Shown one piece after another: positions 33,649 to 43,027 of a stretch of 64,000 bases of DNA. Origin of the DNA: Rudanella paleaurantiibacter (GTDB lineage Bacteria > Bacteroidota > Bacteroidia > Cytophagales > Spirosomataceae); assembly GCF_009184635.1 (NCBI RefSeq), contig NZ_WELI01000006.1:124001-188000 (forward strand). The letters are read 5' to 3'. Each line of letters begins with the position of its first letter. The stretch's first letter is position 1. A program made the position numbers and the translations under genes. Below the pieces are notes generated by a model that worked only from the letters and a program-made list of their open reading frames with translations, searched no databases and was not told where the DNA came from.

Positions 33649-34356
33649 ATGATTTTGCTTCAGGTTCCGGCTCTTGACACAGCCGCATCGGCCTCCGCTG
33701 CTACGGGAGTGGCCCCCCAACAAAGCCTGCAACTAATTGACCTTGTTGCCAAAGGGGGCTGGGTTATGATTCCCATCGCTATCCTTTTCTTTGCGGCCCT
33801 GTACATCATTTTCGAACGATTTTTCGTGATTCGGGCGCAAACCCGCGTCGACGAAGGATTTGTCGACAATGTAAAAGACATGGTGTTGCAGGGGAACATC
33901 AAATCGGCTGAGTCGTTTTGCCGGAATCAGAAAACATCCGTTGGTCGGGTATTTGAAAAGGCCGTTGGCCGGATTGGCGCTCCCATCCGCGAAATCGAGA
34001 GTACCATCGAAACCGTTGGGCAGATTGAACTCGGGCGGCTTGAGCGTAACATGGGTTACCTGGGGGTAATTGCCGGTATTGCGCCCATGCTTGGGTTTAT
34101 CGGAACCATTTCAGGGATTATCCGAATCTTCTACGACATCTCGCTGTCCGACAATATCAGCGTCGGGATTATTGCCGGTGGTCTGTACGAGAAAATGATT
34201 ACTTCAGGGGCCGGTCTTATCGTGGGGGTTATTGCCTACACGGGCTACCACCTGCTCAATATGATGGTCGAGAAGTTTACACTCCGGCTCGAAATGAACG
34301 CGTTTGAGTTTCTCGAAGTACTCCAAAAACCTACCGAGAGCGTTCGGGCCAGATAG
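33649..34356 (+). CDS. exbB: MotA/TolQ/ExbB proton channel family protein
   Basis: From MILLQVPALDTAAS the protein is 235 residues with three membrane helices (about 30-52, near 150-172 and 185-207). Conserved sequence GVIAGIAPMLGFIGTISGII covers the channel helix. A cytosolic domain between helices 1 and 2 carries GQIELGRLERNMGYL. ExbB pentamers with ExbD use proton motive force to drive TonB- or Tol-type transport across the envelope. Earlier in-frame GTG and ATG codons exist (33535, 33607), but they would add polar sequence absent from the family. exbD follows after a 94-base repeat-filled gap. Confidence 0.9.
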   Translation: MILLQVPALDTAASASAATGVAPQQSLQLIDLVAKGGWVMIPIAILFFAALYIIFERFFVIRAQTRVDEGFVDNVKDMVLQGNIKSAESFCRNQKTSVGRVFEKAVGRIGAPIREIESTIETVGQIELGRLERNMGYLGVIAGIAPMLGFIGTISGIIRIFYDISLSDNISVGIIAGGLYEKMITSGAGLIVGVIAYTGYHLLNMMVEKFTLRLEMNAFEFLEVLQKPTESVRAR

Positions 34357-34446
34357 TGGATAATGTACAATGAATAATGGGTAATGGTCTGAATATTAAT
34401 AGGCCTAATACCCGTTCTACATTTTCCATTCTACATTATTCATTCA
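34357..34446. repeat. AATG-rich inverted repeat (family B, copy 5) between exbB and exbD
   Basis: The left arm GGATAATGTACAATGAATAA faces the right arm TTCTACATTATTCATTCAT. It lies inside the operon, so the mRNA would carry this hairpin between the two genes. Confidence 0.7.
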
Positions 34447-34450
34447 TACA

Positions 34451-34843
34451 ATGAAGCTACGCCGAAAAAATAAGTTTGCTGCCGAAGTGGCCACCTCGTC
34501 GCTGAACGACATCATGTTCTTCCTGCTGTTGTTCTTCCTGATTATCTCGACGGTGGCCAACCCGAATGTAATAAAGCTGATGCTGCCAAAGGCGTCGTCG
34601 TCGCAGCAGTTGAGCAAAAAGCAGGTGACGCTCTCGGTCGATGCTAACAAGCAGTACTTTATCGACAAGCAGCCGGTTGCCCCCGAAAATCTGGAGAATG
34701 AACTCAAGGCGATCATGGCCGGTATCGACGAACCCACGGTGGTGGTTCGGTTCGACAAAAGTCTGACGGTTCAGGATTTGGTGGGCGTACTCGAAACGGG
34801 GGCCAAGCTGAACATCAAAATGGTCATGGCTACGTCGAAGTAA
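34451..34843 (+). CDS. exbD: ExbD/TolR family biopolymer transport protein
   Basis: The 130 residues have a short cytosolic N-terminus, a single helix at about 21-37 (IMFFLLLFFLIISTVAN) preceded by the conserved aspartate of SLNDIMFF, and a periplasmic domain (KQYFIDKQPVAPENLENEL, then VVVRFDKSLTVQDLVGVLE). The aspartate carries protons through the ExbB channel. The position after exbB and the terminator at 34865 define a two-gene operon. No tonB homologue is adjacent. Confidence 0.92.
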   Translation: MKLRRKNKFAAEVATSSLNDIMFFLLLFFLIISTVANPNVIKLMLPKASSSQQLSKKQVTLSVDANKQYFIDKQPVAPENLENELKAIMAGIDEPTVVVRFDKSLTVQDLVGVLETGAKLNIKMVMATSK

Positions 34844-34864
34844 GCAGACGAAACGTTTTAATAG

Positions 34865-34903
34865 CAAAGGGGAGCCGGTTTTCGACCGGCTCCCCTTTGT
34901 GTT
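34865..34903 (+). terminator. Intrinsic terminator after exbD
   Basis: A perfect 15-bp stem (CAAAGGGGAGCCGGT at 34865-34879 with 34885-34899) with a 5-nt loop. The T-run is weak (TTTG within the arm). Confidence 0.75.
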
Positions 34904-34952
34904 GGTGTCAGGCTTTGAAGCCCTGCCTTCTGTACGTATCGGCTACCTATAA

Positions 34953-35065
34953 ACTAACGTGAGTTATGGATAGTTTGTATTGCAACTAGCTGTTTAACAG
35001 ACAATTGCTGACGCCAGGGCCTTCGACAGGCTCAGGCGTCAGCAATCATGCATCATTCACGTTAA
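34953..35065. repeat. MITE-like element (copy 2, inverted and shorter)
   Basis: The ends CTAACGTGAGTTATGGAT and ATCATTCACGTTAAAC match the ends of the 27961-28125 element. The interior keeps TTTGTATTGCAACTA, GTTTAAC, GCTGACGCC and CCTTCGACAGGCTCAGG, but only one copy of the core. Confidence 0.7.
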
Positions 35066-35094
35066 ACTACAAACGGCCAACTGAAAACTGTTTT

Positions 35095-36510
35095 TTAGAG
35101 AAGCCAGCGGAAGAACACGAACAAGGTTGCTGAGAGCAAAATGGCAACCGGTAAGGTGAGCAGCCAGGCGAGCATGATACTCTGTATGGTACCGGCTTGC
35201 AGGTTTTTAATGCCTTTGCTGGCCACCATAGCACCGGCAATACCCGACGATAGGGAGTGTGTTGTACTAACCGGTACTTTAAAGGCTGAGGCCATACCAA
35301 TGGTAACGGCGGCTACCAGCTCGGCCGATGCGCCCTGCGCGTAGGTCAGGTGGCTCTTACCAATCTTTTCGCCCACGGTTACAACAATCCGTTTCCAGCC
35401 AATCATGGTGCCGAAGCCCAATGAGAGCGAAATCATCAGAATAACCCAGAAAGGCGCGTGGTCGGTAAATTTCCGAAGGCCCTTTTCTTCCTGCGTAGCG
35501 GCCGCACTCAGGGCTTTCCGGTCGGCGTCGCTCAGTTTCACGGCTTCGCTTTCGTTCAGTTTTTTGACGTTGCTGCTGATGGTAAGCAGCGCCTGCCGCA
35601 CGTCGAGGGCGTGTTCGCGTTCAATTTTGTTGGCGGCCAGTACCTTCTCCAGATTCTGCGCACTCGCCTTGATCTGAGCAATTCGGGCCTTCTCGCTCAC
35701 GTTGAGCAACGTGGTGTCGATGAGGGCAATTTTCTGCTCCACAACCGTGAGGTCGGGGCGGAGTTGCTGCACATCAAGCCGGTTGTCTACGGCGAAATAA
35801 GCCGGTAAAATACCGATCAGGATAAGCATGACCAGACCAATGCCCTTCTGACCGTCGTTGCGGCCGTGGAAAAAGCTCACCAGCGTACAGGTCATAATCA
35901 GAATACCGCGTACCCAGGCTGGTGGTGCCTGACCGGGCTGTGGTTCATCAAACAGTTGCTTACGAACCTCTTTGTTGAGCGACCGGCGCAACACAAACAT
36001 AAGTACTACGGCAAGGCTAAACCCGATCAGGGGCGACAGAAACAAGGCGGCAAATACTTCCTTGGCTTTGTCCCAGTTGACGGCCGCAATACCCATTTCG
36101 TTGTCGGGGAGCACGGCATAACCCAGCCCGACGCCAATGATGGCCCCAATCAGGGTGTGTGAGCTTGAAGCGGGCAGACCAAAATACCAGGTGCCAAAGT
36201 TCCAGATAATGGCGCTGAACAGAAGCGCCAGCACCATGGCTATACTATGGTACACGTTCTGATCGATCAGCAACTCAACCGGAAGCAAGTTTACAATGCT
36301 CATACCCACACCAACCCCTCCGGTGATTACCCCCAGAAAATTCATAAATCCAGACCAAACAACGGCCTGAGTTGGTTGCAATGAGTTGGTATAAATAACG
36401 GTGGCAACGGCATTGGCGGTGTCGTGAAAGCCGTTGATGAATTCGAAGACGCAAGCGGCTAAAATGCAGAATGCGAGTAGGATAAAAATGCCGGTCTCTA
36501 AGCCGAACAT
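35095..36510 (-). CDS. pit: Inorganic phosphate transporter, PiT family
   Basis: The 471 residues match PiT/PHO4 low-affinity phosphate symporters of the inner membrane. Both signatures are visible: GFHDTANAVATVIYT near 26-40 and VPVSTTHSLSSGIAGAM near 415-431. The central soluble loop is large, with a helical, charged segment at about 265-345 (LLNVSEKARIAQIKASAQNL). PiT genes often sit beside a DUF47/PhoU-like partner; none is adjacent here. No promoter box was identified. Confidence 0.92.
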   Translation of the reverse strand: MFGLETGIFILLAFCILAACVFEFINGFHDTANAVATVIYTNSLQPTQAVVWSGFMNFLGVITGGVGVGMSIVNLLPVELLIDQNVYHSIAMVLALLFSAIIWNFGTWYFGLPASSSHTLIGAIIGVGLGYAVLPDNEMGIAAVNWDKAKEVFAALFLSPLIGFSLAVVLMFVLRRSLNKEVRKQLFDEPQPGQAPPAWVRGILIMTCTLVSFFHGRNDGQKGIGLVMLILIGILPAYFAVDNRLDVQQLRPDLTVVEQKIALIDTTLLNVSEKARIAQIKASAQNLEKVLAANKIEREHALDVRQALLTISSNVKKLNESEAVKLSDADRKALSAAATQEEKGLRKFTDHAPFWVILMISLSLGFGTMIGWKRIVVTVGEKIGKSHLTYAQGASAELVAAVTIGMASAFKVPVSTTHSLSSGIAGAMVASKGIKNLQAGTIQSIMLAWLLTLPVAILLSATLFVFFRWLL

Positions 36511-36597
36511 AGTGATTTTAAGTTAGATACAAGCTGCTGGTTTGACTAAACCACCACAAAGGTCTGCAAAACCCGGCACGCGCCGGGAAATCCAATG

Positions 36598-37746
36598 TTA
36601 TGTAATTGTTAAGTCTGTTGCAGCGCTTTTGTCTGCCTCGCTATTTTGGGGTATCCGCGCGGGCTCGAACTGAACCCTGGTTTGGGGTAGGCTCTCGGGG
36701 TATTCTTCCCGTAAAAACACAATAATGGCCTCGCGCAGGTGGCAGCGCAGGTCGAAGGCCGAGGGGGCGTCGGCCGCAGAGACCAAAATCCGCACAATAA
36801 CACCCGTAGGGGTGGTGTCGGTAATTTGAACGGCAAAAACGTCCTGATTCCAGAGCGGGTCGGCTTCGGCGAATTCGCGGGCTTTTTCGCGGAGCCGCTC
36901 AATAGGCACGTTGTAATCCAGATACAGCAGAATGGCTCCCGTGATGGAAGCATCGGAGCGGGTCCAGTTCTGAAACGGCGTTTCGACGAAATACGTGATG
37001 GGCAAAATCAGTCGCCGACGGTCCCAAAGCCGGACGACCACGTTGGTCAGGTTAATTTCTTCAATACGCCCCCACTCGTTTTCCACCACCACGGCATCGT
37101 CGAGCCGAATTTGCTGGGTAAAGGCTATCTGGATACCCGCCAGTAGGTTAGCCAGCGTTTTCTGGGCCGCAAAACCGATCAGCACCGAGAAAACCCCCGC
37201 CGAAGTAAGCACGCTAAGGCCTACTTTTCGGCTTCCTTGGAAGGTGAGTAAAAGCAGGGCTCCACTGATAATGAAAATAAGAAAGACAATAAATCGCCTG
37301 ACGAACCGAACCTGCGTGACAAACTTTCGCTGCGAGAGGTTTACGTCCTGCGTGGTGTCGTATTGGCGTACCAGAAGCAGTTCGCCTACTTTCAGGAGTT
37401 GGACCACCAGCCAGGTAGCGGCTATCAGAAATAGCACCTCGGCTGCCTTGTCGGCTACGGGATGGCGTCGGATAAACCGTGCCGATTGTATGTTGGTGGC
37501 TAACAGAAAAAACAGAGAGGGCACAAATGCCCAGAATGCCCAGCGTACGTAGGTGCGTAGGTAGCCCAGGGCCTGCGAAGGTCGTTTTCGGTTCACAAAC
37601 CGGATGGTTTGCGTAACGACCAAGTTGACAATAAGCCCCGCCAGAACGGCAATAATTAACAGAATCCAGCCCGACAGGTCGCGGTTGGGAACAAACCCAA
37701 ACCACCGGATCAGGCTACGAATCCAGGTATCAATCTGTTGCTGCAT
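36598..37746 (-). CDS. MscS family mechanosensitive channel
   Basis: The 382-residue protein has about four membrane helices followed by the MscS pore and beta domain. The pore helix and adjoining region read GVFSVLIGFAAQKTLANLLA near 184-203, and the beta domain includes WGRIEEINLTNVVVRLWD near 228-245. Such channels release solutes on hypo-osmotic shock. The start is ATG at 37746, only 4 bases after the -7 box at 37751-37758. Confidence 0.9.
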   Translation of the reverse strand: MQQQIDTWIRSLIRWFGFVPNRDLSGWILLIIAVLAGLIVNLVVTQTIRFVNRKRPSQALGYLRTYVRWAFWAFVPSLFFLLATNIQSARFIRRHPVADKAAEVLFLIAATWLVVQLLKVGELLLVRQYDTTQDVNLSQRKFVTQVRFVRRFIVFLIFIISGALLLLTFQGSRKVGLSVLTSAGVFSVLIGFAAQKTLANLLAGIQIAFTQQIRLDDAVVVENEWGRIEEINLTNVVVRLWDRRRLILPITYFVETPFQNWTRSDASITGAILLYLDYNVPIERLREKAREFAEADPLWNQDVFAVQITDTTPTGVIVRILVSAADAPSAFDLRCHLREAIIVFLREEYPESLPQTRVQFEPARIPQNSEADKSAATDLTIT

Positions 37747-37750
37747 GGGG

Positions 37751-37758
37751 CAAAGGTA
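37751..37758 (-). promoter_or_regulatory. mscS promoter -7 box, probable leaderless mRNA
   Basis: The minus strand reads TACCTTTG, then CCCC, then ATG. The spacing equals that of hemE. Confidence 0.65.
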
Positions 37759-37869
37759 AGGCTATTCGACTGTGATTTGCCGGTAAATCGCCTGCATGGG
37801 CCACGTCAGATCGCCTAATCTTATGATTTGGTTCAAGATAGATCGGCTATTAATCGATTGGTTTTTCGG

Positions 37870-39309
37870 CTACGCCAGCAAGGGTTTTATCACCTTCCCG
37901 TGCACATCGGTGAGCCGGTACCGCCGACCTTGGTGCTTGAAGGTTAGTTTCTCGTGGTCTACCCCCATCAGGTGCATCACTGTGGCCTGAAAGTCGTGTA
38001 CGTGCACGGGGTCTCGGGCAATGTTGTACCCAAATTCGTCGGTTTCGCCGTATACAAAGCTCTTTTTGATGCCCGCACCAGCCATCCAGATCGTATAGCA
38101 ACGTGGGTGATGGTCGCGGCCGTAGTTGTCTTTTTTTAGTTTGCCTTGTGAGTAGTTGGTACGCCCAAACTCACCCCCCCAAATCACGAGCGTATCGTCG
38201 AGGAGGCCGCGCTGTTTGAGGTCCATCACCAGAGCCGCCGAGGCCTGATCCACGCTTTTGGTTTGCACCTTAATGTCATTGGGTAGGTTGCCGTGCTGAT
38301 CCCAGCCCTGATGGTAAAGCTGCACGAATTTCACATCTTTCTCGATCAGCTTCCGGGCCAGCAGGCAGTTGGCCGCAAACGTGCCGGGCTGCCGACTATC
38401 GGGGCCGTACAGGTCAAAAATATAGTTGGGCTCTTTGGAGAGGTCGAGGGTTTCGGGCACGGAGGCCTGCATTCGGTAGGCCATTTCGTACTGCTGCATT
38501 CGATTGTCAATCTCCGGGTCGAGTACGTGTTTAACTTGCTCCTGATGCAGTTTGGCCAGGTAATCGAGCATCCGTCGGCGGCTTGTCCGGTCAATGCCGG
38601 GCGGGTTGTTGAGGTAAAAAACCGGGTCGGGTCCCGACCGAAATACCACGCCCTGATGCACCGAGGGCAAAAAGCCGTTGCTCCAGAGTTTGGCGTAGAG
38701 GGGCTGGTCGCCGTTGCGGCCTTTGGAAAGCAGCACTACAAACGCGGGCATATTCTGGTTGTCGGAGCCGAGGCCATAACTTACCCACGACCCAAAACTG
38801 GGCCGACCCGCCTGCTGGCTGCCCGTTTGGATAAACGTAACGGCGGGGTCGTGGTTGATGGCTTCGGTGTGCATGGTTTTGATAAAGCACAGGTCATCGA
38901 CCACCCGCGACGTGTACGGCAGCAACTCGCTCACCCAGGCGCGGCTTTGGCCGTGTTGCGCAAATTTGAAGGCCGATGCCGCCAGCGGAAACCGGCTTTG
39001 TCCGGCGGTCATGCCCGTCAGGCGTTGCCCTTTCCGAACCGATTCGGGCAACTCTTGCCCCCACATGGTTTCGAGCCGGGGTTTGTAATCGAACAGCTCG
39101 AGTTGGCTGGGAGCTCCGCTCTGAAACAGATAGATCACCCGCTTTACCTTGGGCGGAAAATGCGGTTTGCCGAGGGCCGGGCCTGATGCCGCCAAAGCCG
39201 CACCCGGATTGAGCAACGAGGCCAGGGCCAGCGTACCAATACCGGCACCGGTTTGCCCCAGAAACGTCCGGCGGCTCATCATATCGTGGATTTGATCCTG
39301 AAGGTCCAT
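37870..39309 (-). CDS. DUF1501 family Tat-exported protein
   Basis: The 479 residues start with a twin-arginine signal (SRRTFLGQTGAGIGTLALAS) and form a DUF1501 sulfatase-like fold. Seen are VIYLFQSGAPSQLELFDYKP near 58-77, AVTFIQTGSQQAGRPSFGSW, and the late motif VIWGGEFGRTNYSQG near 385-400. These are positions at which alkaline-phosphatase-type metals would bind. The family has no settled function. DUF1501 proteins are nearly always encoded next to a DUF1549/DUF1553 protein, as here (39 bases downstream of it, likely one operon). Confidence 0.92.
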   Translation of the reverse strand: MDLQDQIHDMMSRRTFLGQTGAGIGTLALASLLNPGAALAASGPALGKPHFPPKVKRVIYLFQSGAPSQLELFDYKPRLETMWGQELPESVRKGQRLTGMTAGQSRFPLAASAFKFAQHGQSRAWVSELLPYTSRVVDDLCFIKTMHTEAINHDPAVTFIQTGSQQAGRPSFGSWVSYGLGSDNQNMPAFVVLLSKGRNGDQPLYAKLWSNGFLPSVHQGVVFRSGPDPVFYLNNPPGIDRTSRRRMLDYLAKLHQEQVKHVLDPEIDNRMQQYEMAYRMQASVPETLDLSKEPNYIFDLYGPDSRQPGTFAANCLLARKLIEKDVKFVQLYHQGWDQHGNLPNDIKVQTKSVDQASAALVMDLKQRGLLDDTLVIWGGEFGRTNYSQGKLKKDNYGRDHHPRCYTIWMAGAGIKKSFVYGETDEFGYNIARDPVHVHDFQATVMHLMGVDHEKLTFKHQGRRYRLTDVHGKVIKPLLA

Positions 39310-39348
39310 AGTGGTTATCGGTATCGGGGCTCGGAATGCCCCCGTGAT

Positions 39349-42300
39349 TTATCGCTTTACGATTGCTTCGTCGAAATTCATAATCGTGTTGCCCACCACC
39401 GTCCAGGCCGCGAGTTGGTCGGGCGGCAGTTGCCGGGTAACGGGATACTCGCCCACGGTGAGCAATTCTGCAGCACGTTTGGGATTGGCCCGGAAATCGC
39501 GTAGCTCTTCGGTGTAGAGTTGTTGCATCAGGCGGAGTTCCTGCGGGCGCGCCGGCCGGCCGACAATCGACTTGAAGAAGGCATGGATTATCTCTGCTCC
39601 GTTTGTCAGGTTGCCCTTTCGTTTTTCACCTTCTTTCTGGGCCAACACCCGAGCGGCCTCTACAAACTGAGGGTCGTTAAGCGTAACCAGTGCCTGTAAC
39701 GGGGTCGATGTTTTTTGGCGTTTTACGGTGCAGGTGTGCCGCTCGGCCGCGTCGAAGTTGAGCATCATGGGCGGGGGCGACGACCGTTTCCAGATCGTGT
39801 ACATCGACCGTCGGTAGAGGCTATCGCCGTGGTTTTGCACGTAATTGACAGCGTTACGTGTAGCCAATGCCTCCCAGATGCCCGCGGGCTGGTAGGGGTG
39901 TACGCTCGGGCCGCCAATCTGGCGAGTCAGAAGGCCGCTGGCCGCAAGGGCATTGTCGCGCACTTGTTCGGCACTGAGCCGGTAGCTGGGCCCCCGGCTC
40001 AGGTAGGTGTTGTCGAGGTCGCGTTCGCGGACGGAGGGTGGTACACTTGACGATTGCCGGTACGTGGCCGAGAGCACAATCAGTTTGTGCAGGGCTTTCA
40101 CGTCCCACGGGCCTACGGTCTGGCTGGGGTCGTCGGGTGCTGGCCCCCCTTCCCGGAACCGAACCGCCAGATAGTCGAGCAGGGCGGGGTGGGAGGGTAG
40201 GTTGCCCTGATTGCCAAAGTCATCGCTACTCTTCACGAGCCCCTGCCCGAAATATTGCTGCCAGATCCGGTTTACGGCCACGCGGGCAAACAACGGGTTG
40301 TCGGGCCGGAGTAGCCATTGGGCCAGCCCCAGCCGATTGGGCGTTTCGTTGGTGAGTGGGGGCAGAAAATGAGGAACCTCGGCCGTAACCTGCTCGCCGG
40401 GGGCGTCGTAAGCCCCCCGTTTGAGCAAGTGCGTAGCTACCTTGTACCGACGTTCGCTCATGGTCATCACGTCGATTTGCTCGTTCAGAATCCGGGTTTC
40501 CTCGGCCAGTTGAGCTTGTCGGGCGGCTTGTCGTTGCCCATACGGTCTGTCGAAATTAGTCAGGTAATACGCAAACAGGTCGGCTTGCTGGGCCTCGGTC
40601 CGGTCGGGGTTCAGCAGGGCTTCGCGCACCACATCGCGCTGCACCGTTAATGACTGAGCTTCGAGCCGGGTGAGCGCGCGGTTATACACCCGCACTTCAT
40701 CTACAGCGTAGCCTTTGTAGTTCTGGTCGTGCGAGTGTCCAATCGAAAAGTTAGGTGTACCAGCACCCCAATAGCTGTGGTTTTTACCCCAGACGGTGCT
40801 TTGGGTGAGGTTGTCGGTCATCACCCGCGTAGGGGTTGGGTTGCCGTTGACAAAAAACTGCACCCCATCGGCGCGACTACTGCCATCGTAGCTGATGGTC
40901 AGGTGCATCCAGTGGTTTAGGGGAAGCCGTTGGCGGGTTTCGATGTCGATGGCATCGTCGGGCCATACGTAGCTCATCCGAAACGCCAGCCGACCGTCGG
41001 GAAGCCGTTGAAGCCGGTAGCCTCTGAATCCGTTGAAAGGCCCCAAATCGCGGTTAAAAAGTGACCCTTCCAGTTTAGGATCATTGACGTTGACCCACAG
41101 GCTCACCGTAAACGGTTGGTGCCGTTCGAACCAGGCCGGGCGGGCCCAGTCGTTTTCGGGTTTCTCCCAGCGGCCTGCCCCTTTGAGCTGGAGCAGGCTT
41201 TCGCCCACGAGCCTGACCCCGCGCCCAACGGCCCCTTTCACAAACGGAATCGGGTAGTCGAGATCGCCCTGGGTTTCGAGGGGGAGTGTATCGTTGGCGA
41301 TGTTGGCAAACAACCGGCGTATTTTTGGCGGTTCGGGTTTAGGCTCGGCTGGCTTTGGCGGTTCTGGTCTGACCGACGCGAGACGCACAAGCGACGAGGC
41401 CTTTGTTGGTTTTTGTTTGGCTTCGTCAGGCTTCTTCTCGTCTTTCTTTTTCGATTCAACCGGCACGTCTTTGCTTTGGTCGAAGGGTACGTAAATGACC
41501 AGATTTTTCTGGGCGGGCAACAGGGCCGTTTGGGGGGCTTTTTCGGCCTTCGCCAGCCAGTCGGCAAATCGTTGTTTTACACCTTCCTCATCGGCTTTCC
41601 GGGCGCGGTCGAGCGTATTGATGCGCTTTCGGATGGCCGTCAGTTTGGCGTCGGCTTCGGGCGTGGGCAGCGTAATATGCGGAGAAGGCTCTCCATTGTA
41701 CGGAATCTGGCCGTATTCGTTGTTTTGGGCGAAAAAAGCGGTCAGAGCGTAATAATCTTTCTGGCTGATGGGGTCGTACTTGTGATCGTGGCAACGGGCG
41801 CATTCGACCGACATACCCAGCATGGCTTTCCCGAAGGTAGCTGCCCGGTCGGCCAGGTACTCCTGCCGGTACTCTTCGGGCACGATACCGCCTTCCTGGC
41901 TTTGCTGATGGTTCCGGTTAAACGCCGTGGCAATCAGCCGGTCGCGGTCGGTGGCCCGGTTGCCGGTGTTGGGCAGTAGGTCGCCCGCCAATTGCCAGGT
42001 GATAAAGGTGTCGTAGGGCTGATTCTGGTTAAACGACCGGATCACCCAGTCGCGGTAGGGCCACATGGTCCGCAGGCCGTCGTCCTGATACCCGTGGGTA
42101 TCGGCGTAGCGGGCCAGATCGAGCCAGTCGACGGCCTGCCGTTCGCCATAGTGCGGGCTTTTCAGGAGTCGGTCAACGGCTTTTTCATAGGCTTGTGGTG
42201 ATTTGTCGGCCATAAACTGATCTACTTCGGCCGGGGTAGGGGGTAAGCCCGTCAGGTCGAGCGATACCCGCCGGAGGAGGGTAAGCCGGTCGGCTTCGGG

Positions 42301-42897
42301 GGCTGGCTTCAGCTTTTGCTGGCTATGGGTTTGGGCCACAAACCGGTCAATCTCGTTACGCGCCCAGGCCTCGCCCGCTTTGGGCACATCGGGGAGGGTG
42401 GGGGCCGTGAGCGACCAGTGCTCTTTATACTCAGCGCCCTGCTCAATCCACCGAATGAGGGTCGCTTTTTCCTCAACCGATAACGCCAGATTAGATTCGG
42501 GCGTGGGCATCATGTAATCGGGGTCGGTACTGACGATGCGGTGATACACCTCGCTATGAGCCAGATTGCCGGGGTCAATGGCCGTGTTTCCACTCTCGGC
42601 CAGTGCTTCGTAGGCGCCCTCGGGGGTGTCGAGCCGGAGCCCGGCCTTTTGCTTGTTCTGGTCGGGGCCGTGGCAGGCAAAGCACCGGTCCGACAGAATC
42701 GGCTTCACATGCAGGTTGTAATCGACCTTTTCGGGCAGGTTGGCCTCGGCCGCTACAATCTCTGCGGGCTTTTCAACCGACCGCTGGCAGGAGCTAAGCC
42801 CAAGAGCCAGTTCCAGAATACCAACGGTCGTGATGAGAGAAGCGTGACGGAACAGCGGATTCAGGCGACGCAGCATATCAGGGCTAAATTTTTGCAT
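39349..42897 (-). CDS. PSCyt1/DUF1549/LamG/DUF1553 multi-domain cytochrome-like lipoprotein
   Basis: The 1182 residues from MQKFSPDMLRRLNPLFRHAS carry a likely lipoprotein signal ending LGLSSC. Next come a PSCyt1 domain with a haem motif CFACHGPD, DUF1549 (about 155-360) with a second CxxCH (CARCHDHKYDP), and a K/P-rich linker near 470-530. A LamG/concanavalin-like domain follows (about 600-745; FTVSLWVNVND, WMHLTISYDGSS), then DUF1553 (about 830-1100). The set is best known from Planctomycetes, linked to polysaccharide use, but activity is unproven. The -7 box at 42919-42926 supports this start rather than one at 42921. Confidence 0.88.
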   Translation of the reverse strand: MQKFSPDMLRRLNPLFRHASLITTVGILELALGLSSCQRSVEKPAEIVAAEANLPEKVDYNLHVKPILSDRCFACHGPDQNKQKAGLRLDTPEGAYEALAESGNTAIDPGNLAHSEVYHRIVSTDPDYMMPTPESNLALSVEEKATLIRWIEQGAEYKEHWSLTAPTLPDVPKAGEAWARNEIDRFVAQTHSQQKLKPAPEADRLTLLRRVSLDLTGLPPTPAEVDQFMADKSPQAYEKAVDRLLKSPHYGERQAVDWLDLARYADTHGYQDDGLRTMWPYRDWVIRSFNQNQPYDTFITWQLAGDLLPNTGNRATDRDRLIATAFNRNHQQSQEGGIVPEEYRQEYLADRAATFGKAMLGMSVECARCHDHKYDPISQKDYYALTAFFAQNNEYGQIPYNGEPSPHITLPTPEADAKLTAIRKRINTLDRARKADEEGVKQRFADWLAKAEKAPQTALLPAQKNLVIYVPFDQSKDVPVESKKKDEKKPDEAKQKPTKASSLVRLASVRPEPPKPAEPKPEPPKIRRLFANIANDTLPLETQGDLDYPIPFVKGAVGRGVRLVGESLLQLKGAGRWEKPENDWARPAWFERHQPFTVSLWVNVNDPKLEGSLFNRDLGPFNGFRGYRLQRLPDGRLAFRMSYVWPDDAIDIETRQRLPLNHWMHLTISYDGSSRADGVQFFVNGNPTPTRVMTDNLTQSTVWGKNHSYWGAGTPNFSIGHSHDQNYKGYAVDEVRVYNRALTRLEAQSLTVQRDVVREALLNPDRTEAQQADLFAYYLTNFDRPYGQRQAARQAQLAEETRILNEQIDVMTMSERRYKVATHLLKRGAYDAPGEQVTAEVPHFLPPLTNETPNRLGLAQWLLRPDNPLFARVAVNRIWQQYFGQGLVKSSDDFGNQGNLPSHPALLDYLAVRFREGGPAPDDPSQTVGPWDVKALHKLIVLSATYRQSSSVPPSVRERDLDNTYLSRGPSYRLSAEQVRDNALAASGLLTRQIGGPSVHPYQPAGIWEALATRNAVNYVQNHGDSLYRRSMYTIWKRSSPPPMMLNFDAAERHTCTVKRQKTSTPLQALVTLNDPQFVEAARVLAQKEGEKRKGNLTNGAEIIHAFFKSIVGRPARPQELRLMQQLYTEELRDFRANPKRAAELLTVGEYPVTRQLPPDQLAAWTVVGNTIMNFDEAIVKR

Positions 42898-42918
42898 AAT
42901 GCGGATAGCGCATATATA

Positions 42919-42926
42919 CAAAAATA
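42919..42926 (-). promoter_or_regulatory. Promoter -7 box of the PSCyt1-DUF1501 operon
   Basis: The minus strand reads TATTTTTG, matching TAnnTTTG, 21 nt before the ATG at 42897. Confidence 0.6.
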
Positions 42927-43027
42927 AGAATTGCTCTTTCTGCTGGACCTAAATGGCAATTTCTACGACAAACCGGGCAAAATAGCCCATAAATAAACGG
43001 TCGGTCCTGAATCGGCTGATCGTTTGG

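Noticed and set aside
38293-39186. 297-codon plus-strand frame opposite DUF1501
   Set aside because: No homology recognised and wholly inside the DUF1501 gene.
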